Source of the DNA: Phytophthora sp. 'mugwort'
Lineage: Eukaryota; Oomycota; Peronosporomycetes; Peronosporales; Peronosporaceae
DNA length: 64,000 bases
Direction: 5' to 3'
Assembly (NCBI GenBank): GCA_033558025.1
Contig: JAUCEF010000003.1
Span: 992,001-1,056,000 of the forward strand
The notes under the pieces are model-generated. The model had not been told where the DNA came from and did not search any database. It was given only the letters and a program-made list of their open reading frames with translations. Made by a program: the position numbers and the translations under genes. Position 1 is the first letter of the stretch, and every line of letters begins with the position of its first letter. Below are positions 22,064 through 35,200 of the stretch, in pieces.

Positions 22064-23510
22064 CCAGCAAAACGGTGCTCTGCTACCTCTGCTTCTTCCC
22101 AAGCGAACGCGAACGCTCGCCATATCGTTGATGACAGCTCTGAGAGCCGTGAATTTCCTGATTTCCCCCCGCCATGCCTCGAAAACGCGTGATCGCATAA
22201 GCGCATCCTGATAACGAAAAAAAGCGGCGGGGTAACAACAGAATGCTGAAGCTCCCAGTAATCACGCCACATACTTGGCGCTGTCACTGGAGTGTGATGG
22301 TAGTTGGGCGGATGTCCAATTCTCTACGCGGCCTCGACAAACAATATCGGTATATTTTTTCTGATGTCCCGGCGACGGATGATGGTCAGGAGTACTTGCT
22401 TGAGGAGGAAGCAGTATGCGGCATTCCGTACAAGCGATGCGAACGCGGGCTGGGGGGTTGAAAAAAAAGTGTGACGGGTGCTCCAGATATTAAGTACTAA
22501 GTACTTGAGATTTTCACTAAAAAGCCGGCTGTGCTTGTTTCCGACGAGTCAAATCTACAATAGGATGGGCGCATCGTCAACGTTTGAACCAATGAGCGGT
22601 GACCCGGGGTTACACCAGCAATTCGGTGTTCCAATATACCATTAAAAAGCATATTCTATGTTAATACAATTAGAATTGTCAGCGGACTCAAATAGACCAA
22701 CGTGCTGTTGAGAACAAGGTTCGCCAAACCCATGGTTTCAAATTTGGCTGGGTGGGTGTGACAGTCACAGCGGGTGGGTGGGTTTAGATTTTCGTTTTGG
22801 CCCGAATGACGTCATCCACACGATAACCCATGTTATATACAATAATTTCGTACTCGCACCGGGATTGCAACGGTCCAAGTTTAAACTCGGAGTCTTCCTT
22901 AATAGCTCGGTTAAGCCTTAGGACAAGATTCACGGTTGGAGAAGTTCATTGATCATCAAAGGGTCCTGTCGGTACATGTGCACAGCTCCCCGAAGCACAT
23001 AAATTTGATCTAAATTGGTGTGTGGCCCGCACCTCAAAAGTCAGATCGCGACGTCAATTAATCGATAAAAACGTTTAATATGTCAATTTTCTTTTGGAGT
23101 GCGCTGCTACCACAGCAAACAGACATCAGCTTCTGTGTGACTTCAGTGCATTCATGTGAGGCTTCGGTGTACAAATGGAGCCGTTTTTCGTGTTTCGGGT
23201 TGAATTTCGGGGCAAAGGAATATAAATGCCTTTCGTTTGGAGCGGGATACTGATTTTTCAAATTTCGAAGTTGGCAAACCACTGACAGACGTGAATCCCC
23301 GCCCCCCTCCCTTTGGCACCAACCGCGGCTTAGTTGACATGTCCAGCCCCCAGCGTCACAGCACGGTAAAGTCCATGGCGTCCTATATCGTTACTTGCGT
23401 TTGTCCTAACTATCAACTGCTTGTACAGACTGGCAGCTCGGAACTCCTTCCGTTCCCCGGGCACGGAAAAATATCAGCAGCACAGCGGAGCAGCGCGGAA
23501 CTAGAGCGTA
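22064..23510 (+). other. Copia RNase H-like remnant and gene-free DNA
   Basis: At about 22283-22350 a plus-strand frame reads CDGSWADVQ, then STRPRQTIS. This resembles the start of the copia RNase H (CDADWA...TRRSTSG block). A run of stops follows. From 22460 to 23510 I see no gene: only short ORFs and AT-rich sequence. Confidence 0.35.
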
Positions 23511-23519
23511 TCCGGCTTC

Positions 23520-26500
23520 GTGAGCACGGCCGAAAGATCCACCCTGACGCCCTATCCAATTAACCAAACGCCAATCGTTCCTGCACAACGCGAGGAGTCT
23601 ATCGGACGATCGCGTCAAGAGCAGGAGTTTTGGCTGGTAACGAGCGGCGGGAAGAAGCTTACTCGAAATGTCGCGGCCCAGCTGCGTAAGAAACTGGATG
23701 CTGAACATGGCGCTGGCGGTACCCATCATATAGCTGAAGACCGTTCGGAAAGCCGCTGTCTGCATGATTTATTTGAGATTTCGCCTGGTACTAGTGAAGA
23801 CGAAGGCTCGCACCAGCCAAATAACGCAGACAGTATTCCTGCTTCAGAGGATGAGGAAGCCGACGATGGCAATGCGGACGATGACGAGAACAAAATCGAC
23901 GAAAAGACGCGGGTAAGAACAGCGAGATGGATGACAGTGATGAGGAAAAGACAGATGGTGGGCGCGATGACAACAGTGATGGAATGGAGGAAGACAGCGA
24001 CGATGCAAGTGACGAAAAGGGGGACGACGAGGATGAAAATGACAATGATCGTCTAACCCAGACATCCCCTCTCTTTTTCCAAAGTTCACGTCCATGTTCA
24101 ACTCGTGGGAGGAGTTTCATGACGCTTTCGCCAAGTATCAGGAGGCGTCGTTTCAGCTTTTCTCCAGCGCACAAGTACGTCTGTCGCAACACGGAACATT
24201 TAAATAAAAAAAACGGCCTCAGCACTGAAGCGCGCTGGGAAAAGGAAGAACAAGGGCGTATTGTTGGTCCCGGAGGACTGGGATACATACTCGGAGACGT
24301 TGTGCACGCAAGGTCAGCCGTTTAAAGCACGCGGGGAAGGAAAGCGGAAGCACAAGAAGGTGCGCGGAAGGAAGTGTTCAGCCCGTGTCAACGCGTGTGT
24401 TACGGAAACGCTGAGCGATCTTGGGTACGGCGAGTGACAGCTTCTGGGAACCATAACCACGACCTGAACGAGCACGTCTGCCAGCTACGCGGAGAATAGG
24501 ACTGTGAAGTACCCAAGCTTGAAGAAGACGTAGCAGTACTGCACAAGGCTGGTGCTTGTGCGAAGGGCATTCTGCAGTATCTCCGAGAGCGAAGAGGTAA
24601 ATCTTTAGTGTATATTTTGTATATTTTGGTTAATTTTAAGTTTGGTGTACGTTCGGTATGTATTCGGGGGCTGACTACATTATATCGATTCTGTACTGTT
24701 TCGCTTTGAAGGCAAGAAGACAACCCTAAAGGATGTCCACAATGAGGTCCAAGAAGTCAAAATCAAGGATAAGGCGGGCCTGAATGACACCCAACGAGCT
24801 CTGGTGAATTAGGACGAGTTCTACAAGCAAAACGGTTGATATTCCGCCGATGTGTTGGTGGACTGTGATTCAAGTATCGCGCTCGTCGTGATGTTCCAGA
24901 CGGCTAGGATGAAGCGTCTATTCACGGCGTTTCCGGAAGTGGTGATGGTGGATTCAACACATAACACCAACGCTAATCGTTATAAACTATTTAGCTTCGT
25001 TGTACATGACGTATTTGGAAAGGTATGTCTGTAGAGTTTTTCGTGTTCATTGATATCCTAAATCTAACACAACCCATAGGGTCAATATGTCCACCATTCA
25101 TTTGTTGAGAGCGAGCATAAGGTAAACCTTCGGCCCGTGATTGAAATTTTCAAGAGGGACAACCCGGAATGGAGAAAAATCCGAGTTATCATGACCGACA
25201 AGGTCATTCATGAAACAGCTGTGCTTCGCGAGCAGTTCCCCGACGCTCGTCAGCTTCTGTGTCAATGGCATGTACTGACATGAAACAGGCTGCTCGACTT
25301 GCGCCGACGGTTAAGAAGGATGTTAAGGCAATCATGGGCCTTCTTGTCAACGCGAGAAGCAAACCCGATTGCGATGACGCCAAGGCCTGCATGTTGGAAT
25401 TACTGGGTGGTGACACCTCCCACCCGCTTTACAGCACTTTCATGGAAAACTGGGATACAACTCAAGATGAGTGGGTGCTGTACCAGCGAGGCGACGTACC
25501 CCACCTTACAAACAACACGAACAGGATTGAATCGAAGTGGGGCAAGATCAAGGATGTTATCAATGACTCGTTTACCATTGACCAAGTCTTGTCGGCCCTC
25601 ATTACGCTACAGGAGTACGCTGAAGAGCAGTATCGCGTCGAGTATCATCGCATGGAGGTCGTCTGCGCGATCCGAGTGAAGATCCTGAGTTGGCGTCGCT
25701 GGCAGGGCAGATGAGCGAATTCGCATTCAATTTGCTATCGAAACAGTATGCACTGGCAACAGCAGCTTCTGTAGATTACATCGTTGAGCTTGGGGCTCCA
25801 GGCAAGGCTACCGTAATGAGTCGGAATAGAGGAAACAAGTATGATGTCCACGTACCAGTAAGTCTTGCAGTTTGGTGTAATTTCGGTGTTCTGTGCATAT
25901 TCTGTATGTTTCTAACTTGCGTGTTTCTTGTTTCCCTTATAGCTCAATGATTGCAGTTGTGCGTTCAGGAAACCCTGCTTGCAGCCTTTCCGCCATATCA
26001 TGCAGATCAGAATAGAGTGCAGCTACGAGACAGTGGTTCTTCCATGAAGATTTCCCAGTGATGTGGTTTGTACACAGCCTTGTGGACAACATTGAGCACG
26101 GTAACGTGTGCGCAGGTGGACTCAAACAGAGTATGTGTCCTCCACTACCCAAGGTGAGCGCGCTTGCAGGGACTGATACGCACATGGAAACCAAAGCATT
26201 GACCGAGAGAATTATTGGCAGAATGGCGCTGCAGTCTACCCCTACGTATCGAGTTGCGCATCAGTGGCTTGAAGTTTTTTACGAAGCACTCAACAAAGGT
26301 AATGTCGTCGACTTCACCGAAAAACGAGTGTCCTTCGCCGGCAATCCAGTCTTCACCGGACTGTCGCAAGTGACGTCCGTTGGAGAGGCTAGAGTTTCCC
26401 AAATGTCGTTTGCTGATGAAAGCCTCTCCCCCGCTCGCTCGAGAGATTCGTTTGGCTGACGCGAAGCAGAATATTTATGTCGATGTTGAAGTTTACAAAA

Positions 26501-26643
26501 CAGATATTGATACAACGGGGAGTAGCGGACCAGACGTCGGGGCTGACATTGCACTTACTGACACTGAAGCTAAAGTCGACACCAATGTCAGTAGCAATGA
26601 GGACACGCAACCTCATGGTGCGAACGCGGAATTGGATGATTAG
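23520..26643 (+). pseudogene. FAR1/MULE-type transposase pseudogene with two recognisable introns
   Basis: An acidic N-terminal part (23520-24060) is followed by a FAR1-like DNA-binding region (FNSWEEFHDAFAKYQEASFQ at about 24090-24150; GKRKHKKVRGRKCSARVNA at about 24340-24400). The MULE catalytic domain follows: VMVDSTHNTNANRYKLFSFV at 24940-25005 with the first Asp, and RVIMTDKVIHE with a later Asp near 25190. Then come CQWHVLT and the C-terminal SWIM finger LNDCSCAF...CLQPFRHIM (25943-26000). Introns at 25023-25079 (57 bp) and 25858-25942 (85 bp) have GT/AG ends and restore FGK-GQYVHH and HVP-LND. One-base shifts near 25285 and 25660, plus stops in the FAR1 part, disable it. Confidence 0.7.
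25023..25079 (+). other. Intron within the FAR1/MULE pseudogene
   Basis: The 57-bp segment starts GTATGT and ends CCCATAG. Its removal joins FGK to GQYVHH in frame, as expected for the family. It contains an in-frame TAG, so an unspliced reading would stop. Confidence 0.6.
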
Positions 26644-26699
26644 CAGAAAATTTCCAGAGGTACACACAAAACAAACAAAAGTGGGGAAGATCAGGTGAT

Positions 26700-27860
26700 A
26701 TGGCTGTTTTCGGAGAGTCTATCGCTTCGTGGCATGACCAAGGCACAAAAGCAGAAAGCGAAGGCCATACAAGAGCTGAAACGGGGTTGGAACTTGCAGA
26801 AAAGTACCATCGGGTAAAATATTTAAGGCATGCAATCTCGAAGATGTTGCCGTTGTACTCGACGGCCCATACAGCATGTTCATGCTACGACAATTGTCGA
26901 CGCGCTGATGTTGCCTTCGGTCGAGATTCGCGCAAAAGTTGAAGTGCATACCTTCAGCGCCGGTCAAAGCGTCAAAGTGGTCAAGGAGATTCCACAACTC
27001 GACAAACTCAATTAAGTTACGGCAGAATATCGACCTGCTAGCGTACTGGTCTGACGACGGCTACGCTACGTTCAACCAGCTCGACGCAATGGTAGATGTG
27101 ATCGAAGGGTGCGATTACTTTCGGCTGCTGATGCGCACAACTGCATGGCTTGATCAAGTCAAATGGAACGTGGGTGACCTTCGAGATCCATTCCAAGATA
27201 CTCGCGGTGTTACTAACGTACTAATGGCTATCATTATTTGGCCATTATGGACTGATGACTAACAAATGGTTTATGTGTTGTGTTGCAGTCAGAGTAGAAA
27301 AGCTATATAGAAAATCTTAATTCTACGTCTATTTTGATGTCACTGTTAGCGCTTATGGATGAATATGCGGACGTTATAATCGTGGACCCGAGCTATCATG
27401 GGTTCGTGGACGGTGAGCAGAAACGACGGGTCGCAGGAGGATTCGGTGCTAGCAACCCCCATTCAAACGCGTGGTTGGAATATTCAACATAGATCTTCAT
27501 TGGGTTGCTTTCGTGGTGAAGAAGGAGGAGAAAAGTGTGCTACATGTTCTACCTGCAACAATCCCAGAACAACTACAGGATTATTGAAAAAAAGTATGCG
27601 CAAGGTGGTCGAGAAGGTGTTGAACCTGGAGGGACAGTTGGGGAGTACAAGGTGATCAATTGGTGCACTCATCAGGATGGAATATGGCGCATCGCGATTA
27701 TTGAGATGCTGCTTGCAAGGCATCGTGGGACGGCTGCATCTACAGGTTGCAACCGTATCTGCGTATGCGCTATATGTACAAGGCTATCTGTCTGCTGACG
27801 AAGCCAACGGATGGGTAAGGTACCAACAAGTGATAGCAACGAAAAAACAAACAGGCAGAT
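26700..27860 (+). pseudogene. MULE C-terminal tail and Ulp1/C48 peptidase-like remnant
   Basis: Frames after the SWIM region read LSLRGMTKAQKQKAKAIQEL, then VVLDGPYSMFMLRQL and VEIRAKVEVHTF, a tail I associate with FAR1-like oomycete MULEs. Around 27335-27560 the plus strand gives VIIVDPSYHGFVDGEQKRRV, then LHWVAFVVKKEE in another frame, which fits the catalytic-His region (HWv) of Ulp1/C48 peptidases. A convincing catalytic Cys block is not visible downstream. Many stops make this a relic, and whether it belongs to the preceding MULE is inferred from adjacency. Confidence 0.4.
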
Positions 27861-30539
27861 AAAGAAAATTAAATGCATGTCAGTTTATCACCGCAAAACA
27901 TACATAGAGATCGTACTTTTGGTGTTACCAAAGAAAAATACCGAAAATACACACTATACAACTGTTGCGATCACGGGAATCTGCTAAGTCCCACATTTCC
28001 GAAATCTAGACTTGCCAATAAAAGAGTCATTGTGGTATGTAAACTCCACACCAAACCGAAGATAAAATAATATACTGTGCTTAATGGGTGTATGATCGGT
28101 AATGTTATCCTAGCCGTTTGAACTTGAGCCTAAATCAGTACAGCAATATTGGTATATGTCAAATAATGTCAGTCTACTTTTTGTGGTAGTAGCATCGTCC
28201 AATTTGTTTTTATAGAAAAAAAAACAATCTATAGAAATCGCTGCGAAAAGCATAGTGTATTGCCCGTCTGGTGTGCTGCCATCCCACAAATGGTACCAGC
28301 GCGTCTTTCGTCACACCGCATCTGTTAGGCGGCACACCAGACCGCCCAGATGCCCTTCTGGTGCTTCGCATAGTTTAACCCAAATGTTCCCATTTTCCTC
28401 ACCGGCGGGTGGGTGAGTTTTTCTACTTCCCAGCCCCCCCCCCCCCCCCCAAAAAAAAAAGAAAATCGATTTCCGAACGCTGGTTGAAAACTAGCGTGAT
28501 ATAGGGGGCTGTAGGCGACTACCATGAACTCCTGGAGTTGAGAGAGCTTAGTTGGTCTTGGTGGGGATGTCCGGCGTGCTGCTGCTGGGACGTCGGTGCA
28601 GGTGGAGATAGCGTGCTGCTTCTAGAAATTACAGCCGTATTCTGGTCACCAGTACACGTAGTTGGTTGGAGAAATGTGAAAATTGAAGGTTGCTTGCTTG
28701 CTAGGCTTTGACATTTACGCGTCCTTCCGATGTTTTAATTTGCTTTCGGCTTCACTCGTACCGCAAGCTTTCTCTTTACACCACTTTCGACAGTTTCACC
28801 TTCATTCCTACGTTTTTCTGTGGCGCTGGATACTACGATCGGTGCTCTCGAGGGGTGGAGAAATACTTCAAATGATAACGATTTACGCTTTCTCATTGTC
28901 AGGTCGAGGAAGGGTTGCCTTTCTAAGCGAACATCATCCTCTGTGATTTTGTCGAGATTGTATTTATCACCAGGAGGTCAGTAAGGAATGCTTTCCGTAC
29001 AAGATGTGGACCATCATTACCAATCATTTGAAAATGTTTCAACAACAGCATCCTCTGTTGACATTAATGCTGCATCGAAACTATCCCAGGTAGATCTCGA
29101 ACAAGTAATTGCAAGTGTACTTTGCAGGCATCCGCATAAAGTACTTCGAAAGCAAATCTTCCCAGTCACAAAATAATGGTCGGCCGTTCTTGCGATGGTC
29201 CAGGAATTCAGCTCTTACTGACATTCATCTTCACGACAAGTTTCTTGGGGTCTTCAGCTTGCGAGACACCATACGACGACACGATCCGCTGCATTGTGCG
29301 AGTGTGCAGGTAAGACAAAACAACCAAACTACCTTCTTGTAAAATATAACGGACATCATCGCGTAGAACATGAACACCGCACGCAACTTGTTCTGCCCAA
29401 CACAATTGTCAAGTACTTGTAATAAGGTGAGCGTGCGTTTGGGGTCATCGTGGCCAGTTTACTGGGAGCTTTTGCGCTGGTTCAGATGGTTCAAACGTCG
29501 GAGGCTGCACACCGCATCCACACCTTTGTCCTGGGTACATTCATATACCGCAGAACCTGATTAAATCCATTCCTCAAGTCCCCTACACGAAATTGTACAT
29601 CATAAGGTAAGAGTTAAAGTAGTCGGTTAAAGGTCATAGGAAAACCGCCTCCAAAGTCTTCAATCTGAATAAGCAAAAGTGGTACACCTGTGTGAATCAG
29701 GGGCTCCATAGTTAATGACATTTCGGCGTGGTCTAAAATGATCTCCGGTGGGATAGCTTGCTGTGGTACTATGGCTGACACGTATTGTTTGACGAAAGCA
29801 GATATAGTTCGCCGTTGGACAATAGCGGCATCTAAATGCAATAGTTTTTCTGCTAACAGCTCGCTTCGATCGGCATCAGAGAAGTTGGAATCCAACAGAC
29901 TAGTATCGATTCAAATGCAACCATAGCACAAATCTTGTTTTGTTCGAGAAAATTGGACTCCTGAAAACTCAGGTGCATATATTGTAACCAGCGACAGTAG
30001 TCCATCACTCGATGCGTGGCGTCTACCGCTTTTACTTCGTACTTTTCTCGTAACTTCTTCCAGGATATACTTACCAGGATACACCATGTATTGGCGCCGT
30101 CGCCGATGAAAACAAGGAACCCATCCTCGAGTTCACAAAATTAGTGTCATCATCGGATAATGCATGACTAGGGATCTATGCCGCCCTGCGCGTATGAAAT
30201 GCGTCGATTACATTCTTCGTCAAATTATTTAGCCGTCCTAACTTGGTTCCACCAATGCCGAAAATTGATCGAATCTGTACGTCCGACAAGACATCGGTAC
30301 CTCAATTGAAGTTCCCGCACTTCACCTTCACTAACCGAGCATATGCAGCTCCATAGCCTCGGTCTATCTCGATGGGGGCGGTGTTGTCGCAGTGTGGTTT
30401 GACTGGACCCACCAGGCCCACCCGTGTGCCGTTCGGAGGAGAGTCGTTCGTTTGAGGCATCCTCAATGCAACGATCGCGATAAAAAATAAAAGAGGACGC
30501 GTCTAACGCCCAGGTATAATGAAGGGAGCGCTTTTCTTT
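27861..30539. other. Gene-free accessory DNA with a C17-A10 homopolymer junction
   Basis: I recognise no coding motifs. A C17 run directly followed by A10 lies at 28434-28460, like the C12-A16 run in the inverted repeat. The minus-strand frame 29895-29614 (93 codons) looks somewhat protein-like but has no domain known to me, and it could be a transposon fragment. The rest has short ORFs only. Confidence 0.3.
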
Positions 30540-31870
30540 CACTACATGTATTGACCAGGTATTTGCGCAGGTATCGCCCAGGTTTGCGAGATGCGTAAAC
30601 CGTGATGAAAGTTTAAGCTGAGATGTGCTACAGGTATTTCACAGGTATGATTACCTGGAATATGCGAAACATACCTATAGTAACACAATCTGGCCGCTAC
30701 TCTTTTGCCAGGTAGTGAGCGAAGTGCCCGAGTATCCACCAGGTATTGCCCATGTATTAAGCGAACGTTTAGTTCAACATGCATTCGACGACTCCCTGCC
30801 AGCTACTTGCAGCGCGCGTCGTCTTCCAAACAGCAAGCAGCATCTCCCAACGGAGCTTTGTTACACCGGATGCAGACACATCCGTCGGTGTCTCGCTTGA
30901 CTTGCTTCCAGAAGTACAGGCAGACGAAGACTCCACCACTGTCACCGTCCTTCTGGATCGGTATCTTCGAGACAGTGACGTCGTACTTGTAGCCCACAAC
31001 ATCCCTGATAATTTCGTTGGCCATGCTCACCAACAGGTTCTTCGTCTTCTTCTTGTTCAGGCTGTCATACACGTGCTGTTTCTTGGCTTTTCGACCTAGG
31101 ACGAGGCAACATCAGTGGCTTTTGCCGATGTTCAAAGGCAGCAACACGTGGTCGGTACTATCGGTTTCCATACACACACGGATCTCCAGAATAGTCACTA
31201 CTGAGATCACTTTAACCTTTTCGTTTGAGTATGTTGTCGCAGACGAAGCTGGCGGAAGAAAAAGGATGGCGTTGTTGCTGTATGTCCGCTCCAGGTATAC
31301 CGCGAACGCCCCGGACCAGTGGGTCGCCCTCACCAGTGTTACCATCGTCGGCAATGTCGTCGATATCCGCTGAGGTCTCCTCAGCACTTCTAGCTTCCCC
31401 CGAGCCTTCCTCGCCACCTTCCCCAGCACCTCCAGCATTCTCCTCGTCTTTCGCATCGTCTTCCCCCTCGTCGCTCCCTTCAGCAACACCAGCGCGGCGT
31501 TCAAGCTCACACTCGAGGGACTTTCGAATGCGCGCTATAGCTTCTGTCTTCTCAGCACGAGTCCGTGCACTCGCCACATCCGACCTGCGAGCTTCTTTCG
31601 GCCACGCGAGCCTCCTCCTCTCTCTGTACAGCCTCTGCCACCGGCTGCTTGATGAGATGGTCTTGTACGTTCTTGCCATGACCTCGTTGCGTCGTAGCGC
31701 CGCGAGCGACGGGACTAGGACAACTAACTGCCTGCCGTGTCACCTCCGAGCTGAGTGGCTGTGGCTGAACGACAGAGCGAGAAGAAAAAAAATACGTTAA
31801 GGAAATTAAAACTTCGACCTGGCCAATACCTGGTCGCTATCCTGTCCAATACCTTTACCTGGGGCGTACC
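30540..31870 (-). mobile_element. Putative C48-peptidase-bearing element with CAGGTA subterminal repeats
   Basis: The left flank (30553-30760) carries about eight copies of CAGGTA (for example CAGGTATTTG, CAGGTATCG, CAGGTATGA). The right flank (31818-31870) carries the same motif inverted (AATACCTGG, ATCCTGT, AATACC, TTACCTGGGG). Between them lies a single degenerate C48 peptidase gene. Clustered inverted motifs around one gene suggest transposon subterminal repeats. I found no long terminal inverted repeat or target duplication, so the boundaries are approximate. Confidence 0.45.
30769..31679 (-). pseudogene. Ulp1/C48-type cysteine peptidase pseudogene
   Basis: The minus strand begins with a charged N-terminal part (TRAEKTEAIARIRKSLECEL, then an acidic EGSDEGEDDAKDE stretch). 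It shifts frame to a domain reading VLLPLNIGKSH-stop-CCLVLG, with the catalytic His in HW (the Trp codon is now TGA), VYDSLNKKK (catalytic Asp) and IPIQKDGDSGGVFVCLYFW. In Ulp1/C48 enzymes that last block is Q-x-D/N-x-x-x-CG. Here the catalytic Cys position is Gly (GGT/GGA codons near 30940). A final frame shift leads to VSASGVTKLRWEMLLAVW. A stop, frameshifts and a lost nucleophile all argue for a dead gene. Confidence 0.6.
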
Positions 31871-32206
31871 TTGCCGATAAAAAAATCAATTTTTGTTTGG
31901 GATTGGGGGTGATTGGGCATTTGCCTTACCCCTTTCTTACTCTCATGCACTTTTCCTATTGGCAAAAAAGTATATCCCTTAAGTGCGATTACGAAACATG
32001 CCTCTTCGAACTGACCTTCACTCCACACTTCCGAATCCTTCGAGAAGACGTCGTAGCGTACACCCGTCGTCGCCGCGCTGCGCTCACACCCACACCTACA
32101 TAGGCTCCGTCGCCTGCACAAGTCGCGTGCATCTTCCGCGCTCTCTCGCCTCTCTTCTCATCCCAGAAACCACCTTTAGAATCGCCATCTTCGCGTGTAA
32201 ATTGCC

Positions 32207-35200
32207 ATGTTTGACGGCAGCTTCAAGTCCTCGCGAAAGGTGAACCTCAGCGGTCGCAAGAAGCCCACGACGGGCTACAACGCGCGTCTCGCCTCGCTAT
32301 CAAGTTCCAGAGGTCATCATGACGACCTTCTGGCTGGCTCCAAGGAGGAGCTCATGCTGCAGAACCGTCTGGCCAGAGAGGAGCGTCACGCGATGAAGTC
32401 GCGCACGGCCGCCAGTATCCGGATCCAGACCCAGTACCGCCGTCTCCGGACCGCTGAGCAGGCCAGAGCCGAGGTGTTCAACCAGTTGGAGCAGCAGCTC
32501 ACGCAGACTTTACTGACGGGGGATATCCAGAACAGGGCGCTACCGACTCCGCAGCTGCAGCTTTTGCTGAGTCAGTTCCTCTTTGCCCGACCCCGGAGCG
32601 AGAAGAGTCGGGTGCCGATCGACAGGATACGCAAAGTACAAGACTATTTGGTGTTTATGCTGCTTGTGAGCTGTCTGAAGGGGACTAAGGACGCGAACAT
32701 GCTGGAAGCGGAGAAAGATGCGCGTTGGGTGTATCAAGTCACGAGGATGAGCGAGATTGCACTGCAGACTTTAGTCCAAGAGGAGTTGAGGACGTCGGCG
32801 ACAAACCCGGCGATTGCAGTGAACCCGTATTTGCTGCTGCTGGACACGTTGACGAATGCAGTCAAATATCCGACGCCGGAGGCACAGACGGCGCTGTCCA
32901 GCGTGTTATATCATCTCGGAATCACGGTGAGCTATGGGACTTTCGACGCGGCGAGCGCGTGCATTGTGCAGCAAGCGAAGGAGGGGGTATTTCGTGTGGA
33001 GAATGATCGATTGGTTCAAGTGATTGTTAATATTGTGGCTCAAACACTAAAGTTATTTGTTGAAGACCGACAGGAGCGAGCTGTTAAGATATCCCGACAA
33101 TTTGCGACGAGATGTTTACTCTCTGCCTCGTCAGCGAGCTCATCCATCACGAGTTTTGTGACGAATACTGTAGTTGGAACGACCCAAAAGCAGCAAGGTC
33201 TCTTTTGGACGTCCATGGTACAGCATCTTCGCGATAGTCCCGAGATGGCAAAATTATCGTGGCAGCAGCGCGCAATTGTCGTTGGAAATGTCGTCGAGCT
33301 GACGTCCATGTGCTCATTTGATGAAGCACTTGTAAGGATCATCCCATTTGTATTGTCAGAACTTGTGACACCTTCTCTGGTGCAATGGGCGTTCGATGTG
33401 AAGCATACGCAGCAAGATCCTATGGCACCTCAAGACGATTACGACATGGATGATGAAGCAGAAGTTCCAATCGTGCCTGCGACGTATCTGTCCATTGGAG
33501 ATTTTGCAGCAGACGAAGAAGTGCGATGTGGTGTCCTAGCGCTGGGCGAAACCGAGGCCACTGTGCGTGCACAGTGGCAAAAGCTTTGCCATAGCAACTT
33601 CAGTGCGCGATGCCTCGACGTGCTGTTGCACACGAACGTAGCGTCGTCGCAGTCTGGGGAGAATGCTGTTTCTCGGTTCTGCCATGTCTTGACTACAGTG
33701 CTTCTGTCTACTGGAAGATCGTACGTGTTGAGTGTGGCTGCAAGGTTTGCAAATCCACCTCCAGCATTGTTTGCTCTGCTGAGTGGAATGACAGTCGAGC
33801 AGTTTGCTGCCAACTCTTTTGCCTCTACGAACAACAAAAGTGTGATCAACAGTATGTGGCAGTGGATAAAGCCGAAAATTGAGAGCATCGCAGCTCAATG
33901 CTCGACGGGTTCGCTCATGAATGGGCCGCTGGCGTTTTCGACGTCCCAGTTGCACGTGCTGATTGTCTTTAATGCCATCTACAGTCACATGCTTTTGGGT
34001 CTTGACGACGAGGCTTTCTATGATGGCCAATGGCCACTTCGTTTGACTGAAGTGGAAGCCATCGTGACGTTTTTGAAGCAGTTTATCTACGATACATGCT
34101 GGACCATCACTAGCAACAACACACTATCGGTGAACAATATGGACGAAACGGAACTGGTATTGTTTTCCGCAGTTGTGTCGTCGATTAAGCTGTTCAACCA
34201 GCTCTACGATCGCGATTGTCGACGCCGCTTCATGCCTAGTGGAGCGTGGCTGTGGCCTTCCATGCCTGTGGTAAAGGAAATTGTGGACCTCGAATTGATG
34301 AAGGAGAACGGTAATCACGACGCTCATGCGATCTACATGCTGATGAATGGGAAGGCGTCGTCCCCTTATGCACGTGCAGCCTTAATCCTCGTGACAATCC
34401 CGCAAGTATTGTCGTTTAATGACCGTGTCCAGCTTTTCCAGAAATTGCTGGAAGACGGGAAGGCCCAAATTGGCAATATTCGTGATGAATTCTCTCGAGC
34501 TTTGCAAGTGCTGGTGAAACGCGATGAGATTGTAGACGACAGCTTTGATTTCTTTCAGAAAGTATGCGTGACGATGTCCCCTGCAGCTCTCAAATCGCGC
34601 GTCAAAGTCACTTTCATCAACGAGCAGGGCCTTGAAGAGGCTGGTATTGACGGTGGTGGCGTGTTTAAGGAGTATATGGACAGCCTGACCAAGAGTGCTT
34701 TCTCGCCCGAGTATGGCTTCTTTCTGGAAACCGAGCAGCACCTATTGTACCCGAATCCAGGCTCGAAATATCTTGTAGACACGCGCAAAGAGGCTCTGGA
34801 CCGTTATCGCTTCCTGGGTCGTGTTCTGGCCAAGGCTGTATACGAGAATATCCTGGTGGAGCCACAGTTTGCGGCATTTTTCTTAAACAAACTTCTGGGC
34901 AAGTTTAATTACATTGACGACTTGCATTCGTTGGACCCGGAACTGTACAAGTCCCTCATGCGTCTCAAACACTACGATGGTGATGTGGAGGACCTGGCGC
35001 TGACATTTAGCGTGAGCGAGATGGAGTTTGGACAAGTGGTGACACGGAACCTCGTACCTGATGGAGCGAACATCCCCGTCACGAATGACAACCGGATTCG
35101 GTACATTCACTTGATGGCCAACTACAAACTCAATGTGTTATCCTCTATAGAGAGTGCCGCGTTCCTCAAGGGTTTTCGGGACTTGATTCCGGGGACTTGG

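Noticed and set aside
23791..24288. 165-codon minus-strand frame rich in Ser
   Set aside because: It is the antisense of the acidic GAY/GAR-codon stretch of the FAR1/MULE N-terminus, which keeps the opposite strand open; no motif of its own.
31225..31800. 191-codon plus-strand frame with a Ser/Pro-rich sequence
   Set aside because: Antisense to the acidic and coiled N-terminal part of the C48 pseudogene; its composition is explained by that.
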